Assembly (NCBI GenBank): GCA_025360285.1
Contig: JANYCM010000141.1
Coordinates: 1 to 8,846 of the forward strand
Length of the DNA: 8,846 nucleotides
Direction: 5' to 3'
DNA from: Sphingomonadales bacterium
GTDB taxonomy: Bacteria > Pseudomonadota > Alphaproteobacteria > Sphingomonadales > Sphingomonadaceae
The notes beneath the pieces are model-generated. The model was not told the origin of the DNA and ran no database searches. It saw only the letters and a list, made by a program, of their open reading frames with translations. The position numbers and the translations under genes are program-made. Positions 6,311 through 8,846 of the stretch are shown piece by piece. Every line of letters starts with the position of its first letter. Position 1 is the first letter of the stretch.

Positions 6311-6346
6311 AAACCATCCTAGGTTTCAACCTTGCATACAGGGTTG
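6311..6346. promoter_or_regulatory. Cluster of AACC/GGTT half-sites before the dehydrogenase operon (possible operators)
   Basis: Four half-sites alternate in direction: AACC 6312-6315, GGTT 6322-6325, AACC 6328-6331 and GGTT 6342-6345. They form three nested or adjacent inverted repeats: AAACC/GGTTT at 6311-6326, AGGTT/AACCT at 6321-6332, and a 20-base element at 6327-6346 with 16 of 20 symmetric positions. A 20-base dyad is the size of a typical lux box, though the match to that consensus is partial. The cluster ends 4 bases before the start codon at 6351. Confidence 0.45.
6327..6346 (+). promoter_or_regulatory. RNA hairpin covering the ribosome binding site of the small dehydrogenase subunit gene
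   Basis: CAACCTTG (6327-6334) can pair with CAGGGTTG (6339-6346) over 8 base pairs, one of them G-U, closing a CATA tetraloop (6335-6338). The AGGG ribosome site (6340-6343) is inside the right arm and the ATG follows 4 bases after the stem. If transcribed, the hairpin would hide the ribosome site. It may instead be a DNA operator; the sequence alone cannot decide. Confidence 0.4.
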
Positions 6347-6350
6347 ACCC

Positions 6351-7457
6351 ATGAACTTTGATCCGGGCGAAGATCAGGCGCTGCTGAAGACCGCCGTCGA
6401 GCGTTTTGTCGCCGATACCTACGGTGCGGCCCCTGTCGAAACGCGGCGTATGGCGCAGGCCGGCGCAGCGGGGTTTGGCGCGGCGCATTGGGCGCGGCTG
6501 GCAGAAACCGGGCTGCTCGGGCTGGCAGTGTCGGCCAGTGGTGGCGGGCTAGGTGGTGGCCGTGTCGAAGTGGCGGTGACGATGGAGGCAATCGGCCATG
6601 GTCTGGTTGCCGAACCGCTGCTGGAAGCCGCGATCATTCCCGGGATGCTGCTTGATGCTGCATCCCATGCTGCGCAGCAAAGCACTGTTCTTGAAGGTCT
6701 TGTAGCCGGGGCATCGATCGTCGTCCTTGCCCATGCCGAGCGCGCTGCGCGCTTCGATCTCGATCATGTCGATGGCGCCGCCGAAGCCAGTGGCACGGAC
6801 GTTGCCATTCATGCTGGCAAGACTGCCGTGCTCGTCGGTGGCGGCGCCGACTGGCTGATTGTTTCAGCACGGGATGCGTCGGGCGTCACCGGTTTCTGGC
6901 TGGTGCCCGCGGCGGCGCCCGGGGTCGATCGCCGGCCTTATCGACTTGCCGACGGCTCGCTGGCCGCCGAAGTAACTCTGCGGGGGGTTGTGGTGCCGGC
7001 CGGCAATCGGTTGGCTGTTGATACAGCGCATTTCACCGCCGTCATCGCCATGGCACGGCTGGCGGCCTGTGCCGAAATGCTCGGGCTGATGACCCGGCTG
7101 TTCGAAACCACGCTCGACTATGTGAAAACCCGCCGGCAATTCGGCCAGCCGCTGGGTTCGTTCCAGGTCATCCAGCACCGCATGACCGATGCCTATGTGC
7201 TGATCGAACAGGCGCGATCGCATCTGCTGCGCGCGGCGCTGGCGCCGGATGCCCGCTTCGCTCGCGCTGCTGCCGGCGCCAAGGCCTTTATTGCCGATGC
7301 CGCCATCACCGTCGCCCACACCGCCGTCCAGATGCACGGCGGCATGGGTATCACCGATGAATTGCTCGTCGGCCATGCGTTGAAGCGTATCCGGGTGCTG
7401 GCTTTGGTCTTTGGCGATGCCGGCAGTGCGCTTGATGATTATGCCCGGGCAGCGTGA
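6351..7457 (+). CDS. Acyl-CoA dehydrogenase, small (PimD-like) subunit
   Basis: This 368-residue protein has the acyl-CoA dehydrogenase architecture: a helical N-terminal domain (about 5-115), a beta middle domain (about 120-220) and a helical C-terminal domain (about 225-365). Its C-terminal FAD-contact motifs are TRRQFGQPLGSFQVIQHR (260-277) and VQMHGGMGITDE (326-337). It is shorter than the usual 380-400 residues and its middle domain is divergent. No catalytic glutamate is evident: the helix-G position is in AMARLAA (233-239), and the C-terminal YEGT-type motif is replaced by RVLALVFGDAG (348-358). That fits the non-catalytic partner of an alpha2-beta2 enzyme of the PimC/PimD or mycobacterial ChsE type. 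AGGG lies 7 bases before the ATG. The stop overlaps a possible GTG start of the next gene (GTGA at 7454-7457), so the two subunits are probably translated together. The substrate is unknown; dicarboxylic, branched or sterol side-chain acyl-CoAs are used by related pairs. Confidence 0.9.
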   Translation: MNFDPGEDQALLKTAVERFVADTYGAAPVETRRMAQAGAAGFGAAHWARLAETGLLGLAVSASGGGLGGGRVEVAVTMEAIGHGLVAEPLLEAAIIPGMLLDAASHAAQQSTVLEGLVAGASIVVLAHAERAARFDLDHVDGAAEASGTDVAIHAGKTAVLVGGGADWLIVSARDASGVTGFWLVPAAAPGVDRRPYRLADGSLAAEVTLRGVVVPAGNRLAVDTAHFTAVIAMARLAACAEMLGLMTRLFETTLDYVKTRRQFGQPLGSFQVIQHRMTDAYVLIEQARSHLLRAALAPDARFARAAAGAKAFIADAAITVAHTAVQMHGGMGITDELLVGHALKRIRVLALVFGDAGSALDDYARAA

Positions 7458-7471
7458 ACAGGACAGCGATC

Positions 7472-8677
7472 ATGGACATGGATTTCAGCGCTGCCGACAT
7501 CGCCTTTCAGGCCGAGGTGCGCGCCTTTCTCGCCGCCGAGCTGCCGCAGCGGCTGCGCGATGGGATGAATGGCACGCCGTCGGTGTTTGTCGAACCCGAT
7601 ATCGGGCTGGAATGGCAGCGCATCCTCCATGCCAAGGGCTGGCTGGCCTATCATTGGCCGGTTGCGGCCGGCGGCACGGGCTGGACGCCTGTGCAGCGCT
7701 ATATCTTTGAAAAGGAATGCGCGCTCGCCGATGCACCCTCGCTGTCTGTGCTCGGGCTGCGGCTGGTCGGCCCGGTAATCGCCCACTACGGCACGCCTGA
7801 TCAAAAGGCGCGCTTCCTCAGCCGTATCCTGACGGGCGAAGACTTGTGGTGCCAGGGCTATTCGGAACCGGGTTCGGGGTCGGACCTTGCCAGCCTGAAG
7901 ACGCGGGCGGTGCGCGATGGTGACCGCTATATCGTCAACGGCAGTAAGATCTGGACGACCCATGCGCATTATGCCGACTGGATGTTCTGCCTGGCGCGCA
8001 CCGACCCCGATGTGAAGCCCCAGGCCGGCATTTCCTTCCTACTGATCAATATGCGCCAGCCAGGGGTGACGATCCGGCCGATCATCGGCATGGCCGGCGA
8101 CCATGAAGTCAACCAGGTGTTCCTCGATGATGTCGAGGCGCTTGTCGAAAACCGCATCGGCGAAGAGGGCCAGGGCTGGACGATTGCCAAATTCCTGCTT
8201 GAAAACGAGCGCGGCGGCAGTTGCGCGGCGCCGCGTTTGCTCGCCGATCTGGATCGGCTGGCCGGGCTGGCGGCGGTGCAGCCCGATGGCGCCGGGGTAC
8301 TTGCCGACGATCGCGATTTCAGCCGGCGGCTCGCGCGCTTGCGGTTGGAGGCTGAAGCGCTGGAAACCACCGAATTGCGCATCCTTGCCGAGCTGGCGCA
8401 GGGGCGCGCGCCGGGGCCCCAAACCTCGCTGACCAAGCTGGTCGCCTCATCCTTGCGCCAGCATATCGATGAACTGACCGTTGAATGTTTCGGGCTGGAT
8501 GGCCTGCAACTGGTGACCGAGCGGCCGCTTTATGGCAATGAAAGCCCTGAACCGATCGGCTGCAAGCCGGCACAGCTGGCTATGCCGACCTATCTTAACA
8601 GCCGCGCCTGGACGATCTTTGGCGGGTCGAACGAGGTGCAAAAGAACATCATCGCCAAGACGGTGCTGGGACTATAG
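7472..8677 (+). CDS. Acyl-CoA dehydrogenase, large (PimC-like, catalytic) subunit
   Basis: This 401-residue acyl-CoA dehydrogenase has an N-terminal helical domain (about 4-120), a beta domain with the flavin and substrate motif WCQGYSEPGSGSD (126-138) and KIWTTHAHYADW (159-170), and a C-terminal helical domain ending in TIFGGSNEVQKNII (381-394). The usual catalytic glutamate of the YEGT motif is glycine here (FGGS, Gly384-Gly385). A glutamate in LENERGG (Glu246) sits where isovaleryl- and long-chain-type enzymes, and by my recollection ChsE4-type subunits, place their base. The enzyme should introduce an alpha-beta double bond into an acyl-CoA with FAD and pass electrons to electron-transfer flavoprotein. 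ATG 7472 is chosen because AGGA (7460-7463) lies 8 bases upstream. GTG at 7454, overlapping the previous stop, would add six residues and cannot be excluded. The gene pairs with the small subunit directly upstream, and its stop overlaps the convergent Mrp gene. Confidence 0.92.
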   Translation: MDMDFSAADIAFQAEVRAFLAAELPQRLRDGMNGTPSVFVEPDIGLEWQRILHAKGWLAYHWPVAAGGTGWTPVQRYIFEKECALADAPSLSVLGLRLVGPVIAHYGTPDQKARFLSRILTGEDLWCQGYSEPGSGSDLASLKTRAVRDGDRYIVNGSKIWTTHAHYADWMFCLARTDPDVKPQAGISFLLINMRQPGVTIRPIIGMAGDHEVNQVFLDDVEALVENRIGEEGQGWTIAKFLLENERGGSCAAPRLLADLDRLAGLAAVQPDGAGVLADDRDFSRRLARLRLEAEALETTELRILAELAQGRAPGPQTSLTKLVASSLRQHIDELTVECFGLDGLQLVTERPLYGNESPEPIGCKPAQLAMPTYLNSRAWTIFGGSNEVQKNIIAKTVLGL

Positions 8678-8846
8678 CCCCAGCGTCTCCGCCAACTGCG
8701 CAGCAATGGCGGCGAATACCGCTGCTGGTGCCCCTGTTCCCGGTTGCCCGGCGTCCGATGCCAGCCGCAGGCCGAGGTCGAGCGGCACCCGGCCGAGGAA
8801 GGCCACATCCAGCGCCGTGGCTTCGGCTTCGGCCCCGCCTTGGCCG
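8672..8846 (-). CDS. Mrp/ApbC-family iron-sulfur carrier ATPase (C-terminal fragment)
   Basis: Only the last 57 residues are inside the window; the rest lies beyond the right edge. The open frame has the typical C-terminus of Mrp/ApbC/Ind1 P-loop proteins: a Gly-rich segment (GQGGAEAEATA), then VAFLGRVPLDLGLR (residues 14-27 of the fragment) and SDAGQPG (30-36), followed by a helix AAVFAAIAAQLAETL. Family members bind ATP and a 4Fe-4S cluster and deliver clusters to target proteins. The Walker motifs and CxxC motif would be in the missing part and cannot be checked. The stop TAG (8674-8672) lies inside the end of the acyl-CoA dehydrogenase gene, a 6-base convergent overlap with no room for a terminator between the genes. 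Confidence 0.85.
   Translation of the reverse strand, partial: GQGGAEAEATALDVAFLGRVPLDLGLRLASDAGQPGTGAPAAVFAAIAAQLAETLGL

Overview
The window is GC-rich, densely packed bacterial chromosome. It most likely comes from a sphingomonad-type alphaproteobacterium: the ABC exporter keeps the glutathione-contacting residues I recall from Novosphingobium Atm1, and the gene content (paired acyl-CoA dehydrogenases, LolA, Mrp, a sterol desaturase-fold membrane hydroxylase) fits that group. The assignment is inferred from protein features, not from a marker gene. I see no insertion sequence, phage gene, CRISPR array, tRNA or rRNA.

Left block (1-3863, minus strand, reading right to left): an Atm1-type ABC exporter (3863-2043), a 364-base non-coding gap, a sterol desaturase/fatty acid hydroxylase family membrane protein (1678-698), and a two-helix membrane protein of unknown function (656-1) that is cut at or just before its stop codon. 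The last two form a likely operon.

Middle (3914-6098): a periplasmic DUF1330-type protein on the plus strand, only 50 bases from the divergent exporter start and followed by a strong intrinsic terminator. Then, on the minus strand, come a LuxR-family regulator (6098-5328) and a LolA-like periplasmic lipoprotein chaperone (5275-4691), probably co-transcribed.

Right block (6351-8846): two adjacent plus-strand genes for the small and large subunits of a PimD/PimC-like heteromeric acyl-CoA dehydrogenase, divergent from the LuxR gene. The end of the large-subunit gene overlaps tail to tail with the C-terminus of an Mrp/ApbC-type P-loop ATPase on the minus strand. The two stop codons share one palindromic CTATAG.

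The gene content is mostly ordinary envelope, transport and catabolic functions, and I found no clearly novel defence or mobile system. The points most worth a second look are in control regions. The stretch 6311-6346 before the dehydrogenase operon holds four alternating AACC/GGTT half-sites and a hairpin that would hide the ribosome binding site. A palindrome lies upstream of the LuxR gene. The divergent 50-base gap may drive leaderless transcripts. The catalytic residues of the dehydrogenase pair are also split in an informative way.
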